Numbered from the stretch's first letter, positions 51,429 through 60,222 are shown. The stretch: 64,000 nt of DNA from an uncultured Lachnospiraceae bacterium (GCA_902789665.1 CADAOY010000001.1:124001-188000); one strand, 5' to 3'. Numbers and translations are program-made. Notes: generated from the sequence alone by a model not told the origin.

Positions 51429-54400
51429 ATGAGAAAAGTCATTGGCTATTTTGTGAGCGAGCTGACTAATCTGTGCGCTACAGAAAAGCTTAATTCTATA
51501 ATTGAACATGCTAAAAAATATGACATGCAGGTCGTAAGTATTTACCTTGGCTTTGATTGGGGCATAGCTTCCGAAAAGTGGAAGTTTATGTTCTTTGAGA
51601 AACTTAAAGGTAGTACTTTTGATGCATTTATTATTGATGCAGAACAGTTATCTTATTTTGATAATATCCAGAAAATAATTGAAGATTATTGCGAAAAGCC
51701 TTGCATATGCATTGACGGATACTATCCGGGATGCAGCTCAGTTTATTATGATGATGAGAAGGCTCTTATTGCTGCGCTTGAAAGAATGTACGAGAAAAAG
51801 GGCGCGAGAAAATTTGGTCTTGTTGCAACCATAGACGATCCAAAACTTTCAAGATTGAGCGATATCTATGGGGATTTCTTAGAGAGTCATAATATTGAAA
51901 GAAATCCGGAATATGATATCTTTGGCAAGTTCTCCAAGGGCCAGGAAATGTTTAAACTGGATCCTCTTTTTAAGGGAGAACTTGATGTGGTTATCACCAT
52001 AGATGAAAGATGCGGATACTGGATTAGGGACCTTCTGGATGAACATTGCCCTAAGGATGGTAAAAGGGCTGTTGTATGTGGTCTTAACGGCAGTGCCGAT
52101 TACTATTATTATGAAAATGATGATGTCTATTATACATTTTTCAGAGATTCCAACAGGCTGGCCGAAGAGTGTATAAATATGCTTTTGAAACTTTTTGAGG
52201 ATCCTACTCAGAAATTGTTTACCAAACTGGATTATATTCCTTGTGATGAAACTAAGGCTTCTGCCAAACAGCCACTTGAAGAAGTGTCTCATGAACTTTA
52301 TGTAAGTAATGAAACATATGTTGCATATGACAAGAGACAGTTTAAAATGATTGAGAATCTGTTTAAGACAGAAGAAGGCGAGATGGGGGATGTTATTACC
52401 GAATATATTCCTAAACACTCAATGCTTGTTCTCAAGGAGGCTTTTGTTAATAACATATTTGAGGCTGATCTTGATATCCCTGGAGATAATAGTTATTACG
52501 TAGTAGCTGACAGAACGGCTCTTAATGTTCGGAAAAAGATGGTTAATACTGATGATTTAAGAAAGTATCTGGTCGAAAAAGCAACTGTGGATATGGCAGT
52601 TAATATCCTTCCGCTTTACTATTTGAATTCCTATTATGGATTCTTTTTATATGCAGATTATGTAAATGGAAGACAATTGCAGCTTCTTGAAAGATTTGCA
52701 ATGAGTATTGCTTCATATATTGGATTCTATATTTATAACAAGAAACTGCAGTTTGCCAATATGCAACTTTCAACAGCCAATAAGGGTATGCGTCAGCTTC
52801 AGGTACGTGATGCCATGACAGGTATGTATAATAACCGTGGCTTTGTTAATGAACTTAATAATCTTAAGGAACACTGCCTGATTACAGGTGAGAATATAAC
52901 ACTTATCTGCCTTGATTTAGACAGACTTAAGAATATTAATGAGATATATGGTCACTCGGAAGGGGACGTTGCCATTCAGAATCTTGCAAGAATCATTACT
53001 GATTCAATCTCTTCCGAAGACAAGTGCGCAAGACTTGGCAGTGATGAATTTGTTATAGCAATTCACAGTATGACTGATGGTGAAAGAGCAGCAGATAATG
53101 TTATTTCAGCAATCAGATCAAGAGTTGATAATTATAATGTAATATCCGGCAAGGATTATTCTTTGGTTGTGAATTTTAATTCATATATGGTTATCCCTTA
53201 TGAAGATACCGTAATGAGTGATGCTCTTGATTCGGCATTAAGTTCCAAGAGAATCAACAAACTTAACAAGAGAAGAGCTTTACCGAGTGAAACTGAAGAA
53301 AATGGTGAAATTGTTGATCCGCTTGAAGCAATCAAGGTTAAGGATATTATTGACGGTAATAAGTTCAGATATGCTTTCCAGCCTATTGTTGATGCCAAGA
53401 ACGGTAAGATTTATGCATATGAAGCATTAATGAGATCTGATACCAAAGATCCAATTATGCCGGCAGTTATTCTCAAATACGCTACTAAAGAGAATCGTCT
53501 TTATGACATTGAAAGAGCAACATTCTTTAATGTGCTTGAGAATGTTAAAACAAAGGCTGATCAGTTTAAGGATCGCAAGGTATTCCTTAATTCAATTCCT
53601 GGCTTCCAGATTGACCAGGTTGACTATGATAAACTTAGGATGACTTATTGTGATGAGTTTAAGAATGTTGTTGTGGAAATTACTGAACAGAATGAACTTA
53701 TGGATGATGACCTTGATCTTATGCTCCAAAGAAGTACCGAGGATGGTTTCGGACTGGCAGTAGATGATTATGGCTGCGGTTATTCCAATACGGCAAGTCT
53801 GCTTCGTTATCTTCCTAACTGTGTAAAGATTGACCGTATGCTTATTTCGGAGATTCAGGAAGATCCAAGAAAACAGCATTTTGTAAAGAGCATCATTGAT
53901 TTTGCCCATGATAATAATTTCCTGGCTCTGGCTGAAGGTGTGGAGACAGCCGAAGAATTAAGAGCAGTTATATATATGAATGTAGACCTTATCCAGGGTT
54001 ATTATACAGCCAGACCTTCGTTTGATATCATTGATGAGATTCCGGAGAAGATTAAGGATGAAATCATAAGATTTAACAGTGGTCAGAGTGGCAAGGCATT
54101 CAAGAAGACTTATATAGCATCCAAAGAGAGTGAACTTTCATTAACTCACCTTGCGGTTGCCAATTATACGGGTATTATTATTGCCAACAGTGAACTTACA
54201 ATTGCCGGCAATCCTGATTTCCCAGCAGCATTAAGACTTATGATGAAGGATCACTCCAAGTGTGTACTGACTCTTAATAATGTAAAAATCGAATCTGATG
54301 GTGAGAAACCATGTCTGGATTTAGGTGAGAATACCAGTCTTGTTCTGAAACTTGAAGGAAATAATGTCTTCACAGGCGGTGGAATAAGAGTTCCAGCATC

Positions 54401-55148
54401 TTCATCAATTCACATCATAGGAGAAGGCAACCTGCAGATTAACAACAGCAGCCAGAACCACTATGGTATCGGTTCAGGTTTAAAAGAAACCTTTGGCAAA
54501 ATCACCTCCGATATGTCCGGTGAACTTACTGTAAATGTTGAGGGAGAATCAGGTATATGTGTAGGTGGCGGCATCGCAGAAAGTGGCAGTCTGATTGCGC
54601 TTAAGGGTGGAAGACTTCGCTTCAACTGTAATACAATTAACGGACTTGGTGTTGGTTCTGTAAATGGAAATGTAAATATTGATATAAGTTACTGCGATAT
54701 AGGTGTAGATGTTAATTCCACAAATGGTATTGGAATTGGAAGCGTTAATTCGAACGCAGATGTTAAGATGTCTTATCTTAAGGCAGTTGTGGACCTTACC
54801 GGTAGCAATCTTAACGGATTAGGTTCCAAGACAGGCGAAGATTTTAAATTAAGTATTATTTCGGCCAATGTCAGAGTCCATATAGACGGACAAAAAGTTG
54901 TTTTTATGGGTAGTATATCAGGTGGTGCAAAAGTTTATGGAGAAAGTTCGAGAATTGAACTTAATGGATCAGGTTCTGAAGTTGTGGGCATTGGCTCTCT
55001 TGAGTCCAAGGGTGAGATTAAATTCATGAAGGTAGGATTCTACTATTCACTCGTTTCAGACAATGCAGTACTGCTTGGCGCCGAAGACAAGAATGTTTCA
55101 ATTGATGGCGGTGGCATAGAAATGCTTGAAAAAATAGCGAATCTCTGA
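51429..55148 (+). CDS. c-di-GMP signalling protein: PBP1-like sensor, GGDEF, EAL and beta-helix-like tail
   Basis: A 1239-residue protein with no signal peptide or membrane helix. Residues about 1-280 resemble a LacI-type periplasmic-binding fold without a DNA-binding head, and about 300-450 is a GAF-like sensor region. A GGDEF domain at about 463-610 has GSDEF (537-541) at the active site, one Gly short of GG[DE]EF, and no RxxD inhibitory site. An EAL domain at about 640-880 keeps E665-A666-L667, D779-D780, E836 and QGYY (from Q856), so phosphodiesterase activity is likely. The final 340 residues hold repeated GxGxGS(V)N-type beta strands (GLGVGSVNGN, GIGIGSVNSN), suggesting a right-handed beta-helix. 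The ATG is preceded by a GGGG-type site of modest quality. It follows the polysaccharide operon, so a link to surface glycan is plausible. Confidence 0.9.
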   Translation: MRKVIGYFVSELTNLCATEKLNSIIEHAKKYDMQVVSIYLGFDWGIASEKWKFMFFEKLKGSTFDAFIIDAEQLSYFDNIQKIIEDYCEKPCICIDGYYPGCSSVYYDDEKALIAALERMYEKKGARKFGLVATIDDPKLSRLSDIYGDFLESHNIERNPEYDIFGKFSKGQEMFKLDPLFKGELDVVITIDERCGYWIRDLLDEHCPKDGKRAVVCGLNGSADYYYYENDDVYYTFFRDSNRLAEECINMLLKLFEDPTQKLFTKLDYIPCDETKASAKQPLEEVSHELYVSNETYVAYDKRQFKMIENLFKTEEGEMGDVITEYIPKHSMLVLKEAFVNNIFEADLDIPGDNSYYVVADRTALNVRKKMVNTDDLRKYLVEKATVDMAVNILPLYYLNSYYGFFLYADYVNGRQLQLLERFAMSIASYIGFYIYNKKLQFANMQLSTANKGMRQLQVRDAMTGMYNNRGFVNELNNLKEHCLITGENITLICLDLDRLKNINEIYGHSEGDVAIQNLARIITDSISSEDKCARLGSDEFVIAIHSMTDGERAADNVISAIRSRVDNYNVISGKDYSLVVNFNSYMVIPYEDTVMSDALDSALSSKRINKLNKRRALPSETEENGEIVDPLEAIKVKDIIDGNKFRYAFQPIVDAKNGKIYAYEALMRSDTKDPIMPAVILKYATKENRLYDIERATFFNVLENVKTKADQFKDRKVFLNSIPGFQIDQVDYDKLRMTYCDEFKNVVVEITEQNELMDDDLDLMLQRSTEDGFGLAVDDYGCGYSNTASLLRYLPNCVKIDRMLISEIQEDPRKQHFVKSIIDFAHDNNFLALAEGVETAEELRAVIYMNVDLIQGYYTARPSFDIIDEIPEKIKDEIIRFNSGQSGKAFKKTYIASKESELSLTHLAVANYTGIIIANSELTIAGNPDFPAALRLMMKDHSKCVLTLNNVKIESDGEKPCLDLGENTSLVLKLEGNNVFTGGGIRVPASSSIHIIGEGNLQINNSSQNHYGIGSGLKETFGKITSDMSGELTVNVEGESGICVGGGIAESGSLIALKGGRLRFNCNTINGLGVGSVNGNVNIDISYCDIGVDVNSTNGIGIGSVNSNADVKMSYLKAVVDLTGSNLNGLGSKTGEDFKLSIISANVRVHIDGQKVVFMGSISGGAKVYGESSRIELNGSGSEVVGIGSLESKGEIKFMKVGFYYSLVSDNAVLLGAEDKNVSIDGGGIEMLEKIANL

Positions 55149-55150
55149 AG

Positions 55151-55894
55151 CTAACTGTAATCCGCCTTAATCATTGTAAGACCCATGGCCGGAGCTGTTG
55201 CTCCGGCTTTTTTACGGTCTTTATCCTGTAATAATTCAAGCATATTTTCGGGGCTTCTTTTATGGTAGCCAACTTCCAGTAAAGTTCCTGTAAGTATTCT
55301 GACCATGTGCTGCAAAAAGCCGCTTCCGTGATATGTAAAATATATATAATTTCCTTTTTCTTCAATATCAATCATATCCACGTTTCTGACTGTGGATTTT
55401 TTCATTTTTGGATTGGAACAAAATGCCTTAAAATCATGCTCACCAACAAGATAGGATGCAGCCTTTTTCATGGCATCAACATCCGGTCTTTCATCAAGTA
55501 AATATAAATATTTTCTGTCAAAAACCGGCTTTGGAGGATATACATAACAGGTATAAAGATAGGTTTTGCCTGTTGCATTATAACGGCTGTGGAATCTGTC
55601 TCCTGCAATCTGTACCTGATTAATTGAAATATCGATTGGAAGATAGTGATTCATATAATCCATGATTTCTTCAGGTGTCATTGTGGTATTTAAAAATGCA
55701 TTGGCAGTCATTTCCTTAGCGTGAACCCCTGCATCAGTTCTGCCTGCGCCAATAACTTCCACTTCTTCGTTAGTCATTGCCGAAAGTACATTCTCTAATT
55801 TGCCCTGAATTGTCATATCAGTATTAGGCTGATGTTCCCAGCCATAGTATCTTGAGCCGTCATAACTTATTTTGAATCTGTAGTTAGTTTTCAT
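55151..55894 (-). CDS. truA: tRNA pseudouridine(38-40) synthase
   Basis: Modifies uridines in the anticodon stem-loop of many tRNAs. The 247-residue protein on the minus strand starts at the ATG (55894-55892) after AAGGAAG; the open frame continues 37 codons upstream but the family N-terminus begins here with YRFKISYDGSRYYGWEHQPN. The catalytic Asp is in GAGRTDAGVHA at about residues 57-67. Further motifs are YLPIDISINQV, RFHSRYNATGKTYLY, GEHDFKAFC, GSGFLQHMVRILTGTLLEVG and the C-terminal APAMGLTMIKADY. It ends two bases from the stop of the convergent c-di-GMP gene. Confidence 0.96.
   Translation of the reverse strand: MKTNYRFKISYDGSRYYGWEHQPNTDMTIQGKLENVLSAMTNEEVEVIGAGRTDAGVHAKEMTANAFLNTTMTPEEIMDYMNHYLPIDISINQVQIAGDRFHSRYNATGKTYLYTCYVYPPKPVFDRKYLYLLDERPDVDAMKKAASYLVGEHDFKAFCSNPKMKKSTVRNVDMIDIEEKGNYIYFTYHGSGFLQHMVRILTGTLLEVGYHKRSPENMLELLQDKDRKKAGATAPAMGLTMIKADYS
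55188..55213 (+). terminator. Terminator of the c-di-GMP gene lying inside truA
   Basis: A perfect eight-base stem GCCGGAGC (55188-55195) / GCTCCGGC (55200-55207) with a TGTT loop and six Ts (55208-55213). It is on the plus strand, 40 bases after the stop codon, yet falls within the 3' coding end of convergent truA, over the codons for the conserved TAPAMGL segment. Confidence 0.87.
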
Positions 55895-55949
55895 ATTCTT
55901 CCTTAGCCTAATATATAGATTATTTGCGAAAATTACTTTACCATCTGAA

Positions 55950-55955
55950 TATAAT
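55950..55955 (+). promoter_or_regulatory. Candidate -10 for the MBL-fold hydrolase gene
   Basis: A consensus TATAAT on the plus strand, 81 bases before the ATG. The best -35 matches upstream are at unusual distances (20-21 bases), so the call rests mainly on the -10 and on the need for a promoter in this divergent gap. Confidence 0.4.
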
Positions 55956-55966
55956 GGGTTAAAATA

Positions 55967-55996
55967 ATTATAAAGTTTGTGAAGGCATGAGGTCAA
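55967..55996 (-). promoter_or_regulatory. Promoter of truA
   Basis: On the minus strand TTGACC (55996-55991) and TATAAT (55972-55967) are 18 bases apart, about 75 bases before the truA start. It overlaps the leader region of the gene that runs the other way. Confidence 0.6.
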
Positions 55997-56017
55997 GGAA
56001 GACATGCCTTACTTTTT
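55982..56017 (+). promoter_or_regulatory. Hairpin with T-tract in the leader of the MBL-fold gene
   Basis: AAGGCATG (55982-55989) pairs with CATGCCTT (56003-56010), 13 bases apart, followed by ACTTTTT. It would fold as a small intrinsic terminator or attenuator in the 5' leader, and it also spans the -35 of the truA promoter. Confidence 0.45.
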
Positions 56018-56035
56018 GCGCAATGAAGGGTAGTT

Positions 56036-57079
56036 ATGAAAATAATCACGCTATGTGAGGACAGAGTTCCACACAGTAGTAATCTAAAAGTCGAAAGAGG
56101 CATGTCTCTTTATATTGAGGCGGATGGTTTCAGACTATTATTCGATACAGGTTCGAGTGGTCTTTTCATGGAAAATGCAAAGATGCTTGGCGTTCCGCTT
56201 GATAAGGTGGATGGTGTTATAATAAGTCATGGTCATTATGATCATGCCAATGGACTTGTGCCTTATAAGAAGGAATATCCGGAAGTGCCTTTTTATATTC
56301 ATAAAGATGCTTTGGAAACATATCTTCATTATTATCCGAAAGGATATAAGTTTAAGTATGCCGGAGCAGTAATTCCAAGAGATTCATATTCAAAGATAAG
56401 CATTGATCCTGCAATTAAAGATCTTCCGAAGAAAGTCATAGTGGAAGGAAATGTATGTCTTTTTAACGGCATAAGAGAAAAAGGAGACAAACTCTGGGCA
56501 GGTGACGGAACTTTAACCATCAGAAAACTTGATGCTGATAATTATATAAATATAATTACCGATTTAAGCGGCAGCTATAAGAGAAATAAAAAGAATGAAG
56601 GTCTGGTCAGACTAATAAGCGACAATGTAGATGTTAACAAGGATCTGACCATTAATGAGAATACGGGACTTGGTGTATTTCCTGAAGATGTTAAGGTAGA
56701 GACAAAGGAAGATGATTTCAGCCACGAGATGGCCCTTAGTGTGTGTGAAAATGGTGTCAGGGCTTTGATAGTTGGCTGCTCGCATAATGGCATAGTAAAT
56801 ACCCTTAAAAGATATAAAAGCATATATGCCTGCTATCCTAATATTGTTGTAGGTGGTTTTCATTTAAGCAATGATTTTACCACAAAGGAAGATATTGAGG
56901 AAATAAGGGAAATTGGAGAATTCCTAAAGAGCACCGGGGCGCTGTTTTACACAGGCCACTGCACCACAAGATCAGTAACAAAGGAACTTAAGAAGGTCTG
57001 TGGTGAAATGGTGAAGGAATTCAGCCTTGGCCAGATAATAATGGTTCCGGGCAAATCATTTTGGAGAATAAATCAGTAA
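56036..57079 (+). CDS. MBL-fold metallo-hydrolase (dihydropterin synthase-related type)
   Basis: A 347-residue metallo-beta-lactamase fold protein of the group often named 7,8-dihydropterin-6-methyl-4-(beta-D-ribofuranosyl)-aminobenzene-5'-phosphate synthase-related. The metal site is S-H65-G-H67-Y-D69-H70, with later ligands likely in VGCSHNGIVNTL at about residues 241-252, and GGFHL and YTGHCTT in the C-terminal half. LCEDRVPHSSNLKVERG and LFDTGSSGLFMENA in the first 50 residues are typical of this group. The physiological substrate is unknown in these bacteria. It starts divergently from truA and is followed after 42 bases by pseB. Confidence 0.9.
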   Translation: MKIITLCEDRVPHSSNLKVERGMSLYIEADGFRLLFDTGSSGLFMENAKMLGVPLDKVDGVIISHGHYDHANGLVPYKKEYPEVPFYIHKDALETYLHYYPKGYKFKYAGAVIPRDSYSKISIDPAIKDLPKKVIVEGNVCLFNGIREKGDKLWAGDGTLTIRKLDADNYINIITDLSGSYKRNKKNEGLVRLISDNVDVNKDLTINENTGLGVFPEDVKVETKEDDFSHEMALSVCENGVRALIVGCSHNGIVNTLKRYKSIYACYPNIVVGGFHLSNDFTTKEDIEEIREIGEFLKSTGALFYTGHCTTRSVTKELKKVCGEMVKEFSLGQIIMVPGKSFWRINQ

Positions 57080-57121
57080 ATATTCAATCAGTAAATATAA
57101 AGATAAACAGAGGACGAAACA

Positions 57122-58111
57122 ATGTTAAATGACAAAACAATTCTTGTAACAGGCGGCACAGGCAGTTTTGGTAAGGCTTTTACCAAATATGTATTAACTC
57201 ATTATAATCCTAAGAAGATTATTATTTATTCACGTGATGAGTTTAAACAGTTTAATATGGCCAATGATTTTAAGGAATATAAGGATAAACTCAGATTCTT
57301 TATTGGTGATGTCAGGGATTATTCAAGATTATTAAGAGCTTTTGACGGAGTTGACTATGTGGTACATGCTGCTGCAATGAAGCAGGTTCCTGCATGTGAA
57401 TATAACCCAAATGAGGCTATTAAGACCAATATTAATGGTGCTACAAATATTATTGAGGCAGCGCTTGACAGAGGTGTAAAAAAGGTTGTTGCCCTCTCAA
57501 CAGACAAGGCAGTTAATCCGGTTAACCTTTATGGTGGTACAAAGCTTGTTTCAGATAAGCTTTTTATTGCAGCCAATGCTTACGCAGGTGCCAAGGAAAC
57601 ATGCTTCTCCATAGTAAGATATGGTAATGTTGCAGGAAGCCGTGGTTCGGTTATTCCATTCTTTAAGAATTTAATTGATAAAGGTGAGACTTCACTGCCT
57701 ATAACAGATCCTCGAATGACAAGATTCTGGATCAGTCTTGATGAAGGCGTGGCTCTGGTTATTAAGGCTTTGGAAGAATCCAAGGGTGGCGAGACATTTA
57801 TTTCCAAAATCCCTTCATTCAAAATCACCGACCTTGCAGAAGCAATGCTTCCTGGATGTGATAAGCCTAATGTAGGTATTCGTGAAGGCGAGAAACTTCA
57901 TGAGATTATGATTACAGTGGAAGATTCCATGTTTACTTATGAGTATGACAAGCATTATATTGTTTATCCGCAGATGGTATGGGATGAAAAGAAGAGAGCT
58001 ATCCCTACAGGCAAGAAGGTGGAGGATGGATTCTCATATTCATCAGGTAATAATACAGAGTGGTTAAGCGTAGAAGATATCAGGGCATTACTTAAAGAGA
58101 TGGGGATGTAA
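57122..58111 (+). CDS. pseB: UDP-N-acetylglucosamine 4,6-dehydratase (inverting), PseB-like
   Basis: A 329-residue short-chain dehydratase predicted to make UDP-2-acetamido-2,6-dideoxy-beta-L-arabino-hexos-4-ulose from UDP-GlcNAc. Motifs are LVTGGTGSFGKAFTKYVL at about residues 8-25, YSRDEFKQFNM, VVHAAAMKQVPACEYNPNEA, LSTDKAVNPVNLYGGTKLVSD with the YxxxK-like segment, and VRYGNVAGSRGSVIPFF. Length and motifs are those of soluble PseB rather than the larger membrane-bound CapD/PglF proteins. PseC, PseH, PseG and PseI partners are not in the window, so the product may feed another sugar. It is followed after two bases by a GT2 gene. Confidence 0.92.
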   Translation: MLNDKTILVTGGTGSFGKAFTKYVLTHYNPKKIIIYSRDEFKQFNMANDFKEYKDKLRFFIGDVRDYSRLLRAFDGVDYVVHAAAMKQVPACEYNPNEAIKTNINGATNIIEAALDRGVKKVVALSTDKAVNPVNLYGGTKLVSDKLFIAANAYAGAKETCFSIVRYGNVAGSRGSVIPFFKNLIDKGETSLPITDPRMTRFWISLDEGVALVIKALEESKGGETFISKIPSFKITDLAEAMLPGCDKPNVGIREGEKLHEIMITVEDSMFTYEYDKHYIVYPQMVWDEKKRAIPTGKKVEDGFSYSSGNNTEWLSVEDIRALLKEMGM

Positions 58112-58113
58112 TA

Positions 58114-59052
58114 ATGGATGAGATTGCAGTTCTTATTCCTTGCTACAACGAAGAGAAGACCATAGGCAAGGTGGTGGAAGATGCAAAGAAGAATCTTCCT
58201 AATGCAACTATATATGTTTATGATAACAATTCATCTGACAAAACGGTGGAAATCGCCAGGGCAGCAGGTGCTGTTGTAAGATTTGAACATCGCCAGGGTA
58301 AAGGTAATGTCATAAGAACCATGTTCAGGGAAATAGATGCCAAGTGTTATCTTATGATAGACGGTGATGATACTTATCCGCTTGAAGAGGCTCCAAAACT
58401 GGTAGATGCCGTACTTAATGAGAATTATGACATGGTTGTCGGAGACAGGCTCTCATCAACCTATTACAAAGAGAATAAGAGACCTTTCCACAATTTTGGC
58501 AATTCTCTTATGCAGCATTCAATCAATGCGCTTTTTGACTGTGATATTAAGGATATAATGACAGGATACAGGGCTTTTGGCTATGGTTTTGCCAAAACAT
58601 TTCCTATTTTGTCAAAGGGTTTTGAAATTGAAACTGAAATGACCATATTTGCAGTAACCAACAATATGGCTGTTAAGAATGTGGTTATTGAATACAGGGA
58701 TAGACCCGACGGGTCAATTAGTAAATTAAACACTTATTCAGATGGTTTTAAGGTAATTAAGACCATGATCAAGTTATATAAGAATTATAAGCCTTTTGGA
58801 TTTTTCTTTATACTTGGATTTGTTCTTATGGCAATTGCCATAGGCTTCTTTGTACCTGTGCTTATTGATTATCTTGAGACAGGACTGGTAGCCAAGTTCC
58901 CGACACTTATTGTTTGTGGTTTTGTGGGACTTTCTGCAGTACATTCCTTCTTTGCTGGCATGATTATGTCAGATATCAATATTCAGGACAGAAGAACTTA
59001 CGAATTTAGAAGAAATCTTATTCAGCGAGATCTGAATCAGGATCAGAAATAG
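58114..59052 (+). CDS. Polyprenyl-phosphate glycosyltransferase (DPM1-like GT2)
   Basis: A 312-residue GT2 protein: IAVLIPCYNEEKTIGKVVED, VYDNNSSDKTVEIA, RQGKGNVIRTMFREI, MIDGDDTYPLEEAPKLVDA at about residues 83-101, GNSLMQHSINALFDCDIKD, and two helices at about 230-255 and 264-290. It resembles dolichol/undecaprenyl-phosphate sugar transferases. The start is two bases after pseB, suggesting that both belong to one pathway. Its last 35 bases overlap the 3' end of the convergent gene on the other strand. Confidence 0.92.
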   Translation: MDEIAVLIPCYNEEKTIGKVVEDAKKNLPNATIYVYDNNSSDKTVEIARAAGAVVRFEHRQGKGNVIRTMFREIDAKCYLMIDGDDTYPLEEAPKLVDAVLNENYDMVVGDRLSSTYYKENKRPFHNFGNSLMQHSINALFDCDIKDIMTGYRAFGYGFAKTFPILSKGFEIETEMTIFAVTNNMAVKNVVIEYRDRPDGSISKLNTYSDGFKVIKTMIKLYKNYKPFGFFFILGFVLMAIAIGFFVPVLIDYLETGLVAKFPTLIVCGFVGLSAVHSFFAGMIMSDINIQDRRTYEFRRNLIQRDLNQDQK

Positions 59053-60178
59053 AATCTGCCTCGTTATCTGAGGTAGATTCTGATTCTTCCATATTTCCAT
59101 CTGAAACAGGCTCTGAATCTGTTTCATTATCAGAGTTTAAATCATTTTCTGAATCTAAATTTTCACTGTTAATTGAAGAATTAAAGAATGTAATGATATT
59201 GTCAGCGATCTTATCGCGGATTTCTTTATTTGGTATAATTCCGTCTTTGAGCAGCATCTTGTTAGCATTTTCTGATGACAACTTAACTCCATAATAATTA
59301 TCAATATATGATGTGGAGCCTTCGTAGTATTCTGCGTCATTGGTAACTACGCAGCCGTCTCTTAAGGCAGTTAAACCATTAGGAAGTGTACGGTCTGCCA
59401 AAACTGTGGTTTCGGAATCATAGGCTTTGCCATTCTCGTCATAATAAATGCAGTATGTTGGCGAAACAACTACAACCTGAAGGTATGGATAGTGAACTAA
59501 AAGCATATTTGTTAAGCCCTGATAGAATGAGTACATCATACTTCTAAATTCGGTATCATTTTCGTCGTAGAATGTATTACCTTCAGTATAATCATGAGCA
59601 TCATAATAAATAATCAGATAATCAAGTTTATCCATATCTACGCTTTTAAGCGTATCAAGACCTGACTGATAAACCTCTTTATTTACACTTTCAGGGAGTT
59701 CGCCCATAGCTTTATCCATGTTGGCAAAATCCCCGAATGAAAGAGCATAGCAAATCCAGAACATATCAAAATTATCTGATGCATCCTTAAAAGTTTCAGG
59801 AGTATGGCTTGTAATCTGTGTACCCGGGAAGGCTGCGATTGATACTTCACCATCTAATTTCTTGGAAAGCTTATGAGCAATACTTTCGCCGTCCTTGCTG
59901 TATGCAAGAGTATCATTGCCTATTACAAGTATGGAATTTATGCCATCATCATCGGATTCGCGGCGAATAAGTGATGTTGGGTATAGGCCATAATAGTTCT
60001 CTACTTCTGTCATGTTTTCATCATTTGCATATTTTTCATCGATGAGTATCTCGGTATATGTGTTGTCCCATCTTATAAGAGCATGTACTACAAGAATTAC
60101 TGCTAAAATAAGTACAAATGCTATTATAAATGGAATTATTCTTGACCATCTTGGTTTTCTTACTAATTTCTTAGCCAT
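59018..60178 (-). CDS. Membrane-anchored SGNH-like protein with acidic Ser/Asp tail
   Basis: A 386-residue protein on the minus strand with one N-terminal helix (IIPFIIAFVLILAVILVVHAL, about residues 14-34) preceded by many Lys/Arg, so the rest should be outside. The outer domain has the layout of an SGNH hydrolase: SILVIGNDTLAYS at about 82-94 where GDS is expected, IAAFPGTQI for block II, IYYDAHDY for block III and DGIIPNKEIRDKI for the last block. The nucleophile Ser is not evident (NDT instead), so activity is doubtful. The last 55 residues are a Ser/Asp/Glu-rich tail. It could act on or bind surface glycan; this is inference. Transcription is from a good promoter in the divergent gap. 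Confidence 0.8.
   Translation of the reverse strand: MAKKLVRKPRWSRIIPFIIAFVLILAVILVVHALIRWDNTYTEILIDEKYANDENMTEVENYYGLYPTSLIRRESDDDGINSILVIGNDTLAYSKDGESIAHKLSKKLDGEVSIAAFPGTQITSHTPETFKDASDNFDMFWICYALSFGDFANMDKAMGELPESVNKEVYQSGLDTLKSVDMDKLDYLIIYYDAHDYTEGNTFYDENDTEFRSMMYSFYQGLTNMLLVHYPYLQVVVVSPTYCIYYDENGKAYDSETTVLADRTLPNGLTALRDGCVVTNDAEYYEGSTSYIDNYYGVKLSSENANKMLLKDGIIPNKEIRDKIADNIITFFNSSINSENLDSENDLNSDNETDSEPVSDGNMEESESTSDNEADSISDPDSDLAE
59051..59081. terminator. Possible bidirectional hairpin between convergent genes
   Basis: AGAATCTGCCTC (59051-59062) pairs with GAGGTAGATTCT (59070-59081) over 12 bases with one G:T wobble and a seven-base loop. It starts at the stop codon of the plus-strand gene and lies within the Ser/Asp-rich tail of the minus-strand gene. 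No strong T run follows on either strand, so its effect is uncertain. Confidence 0.4.
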
Positions 60179-60222
60179 TTTACGCCACCTTTTATGATTT
60201 TTAAGTGTATTTTAATATGGAT

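Noticed and set aside
51879-52418. A minus-strand open frame of 179 codons inside the c-di-GMP gene.
   Set aside because: The plus-strand gene is clear and continuous here, and the antisense product resembles no family.
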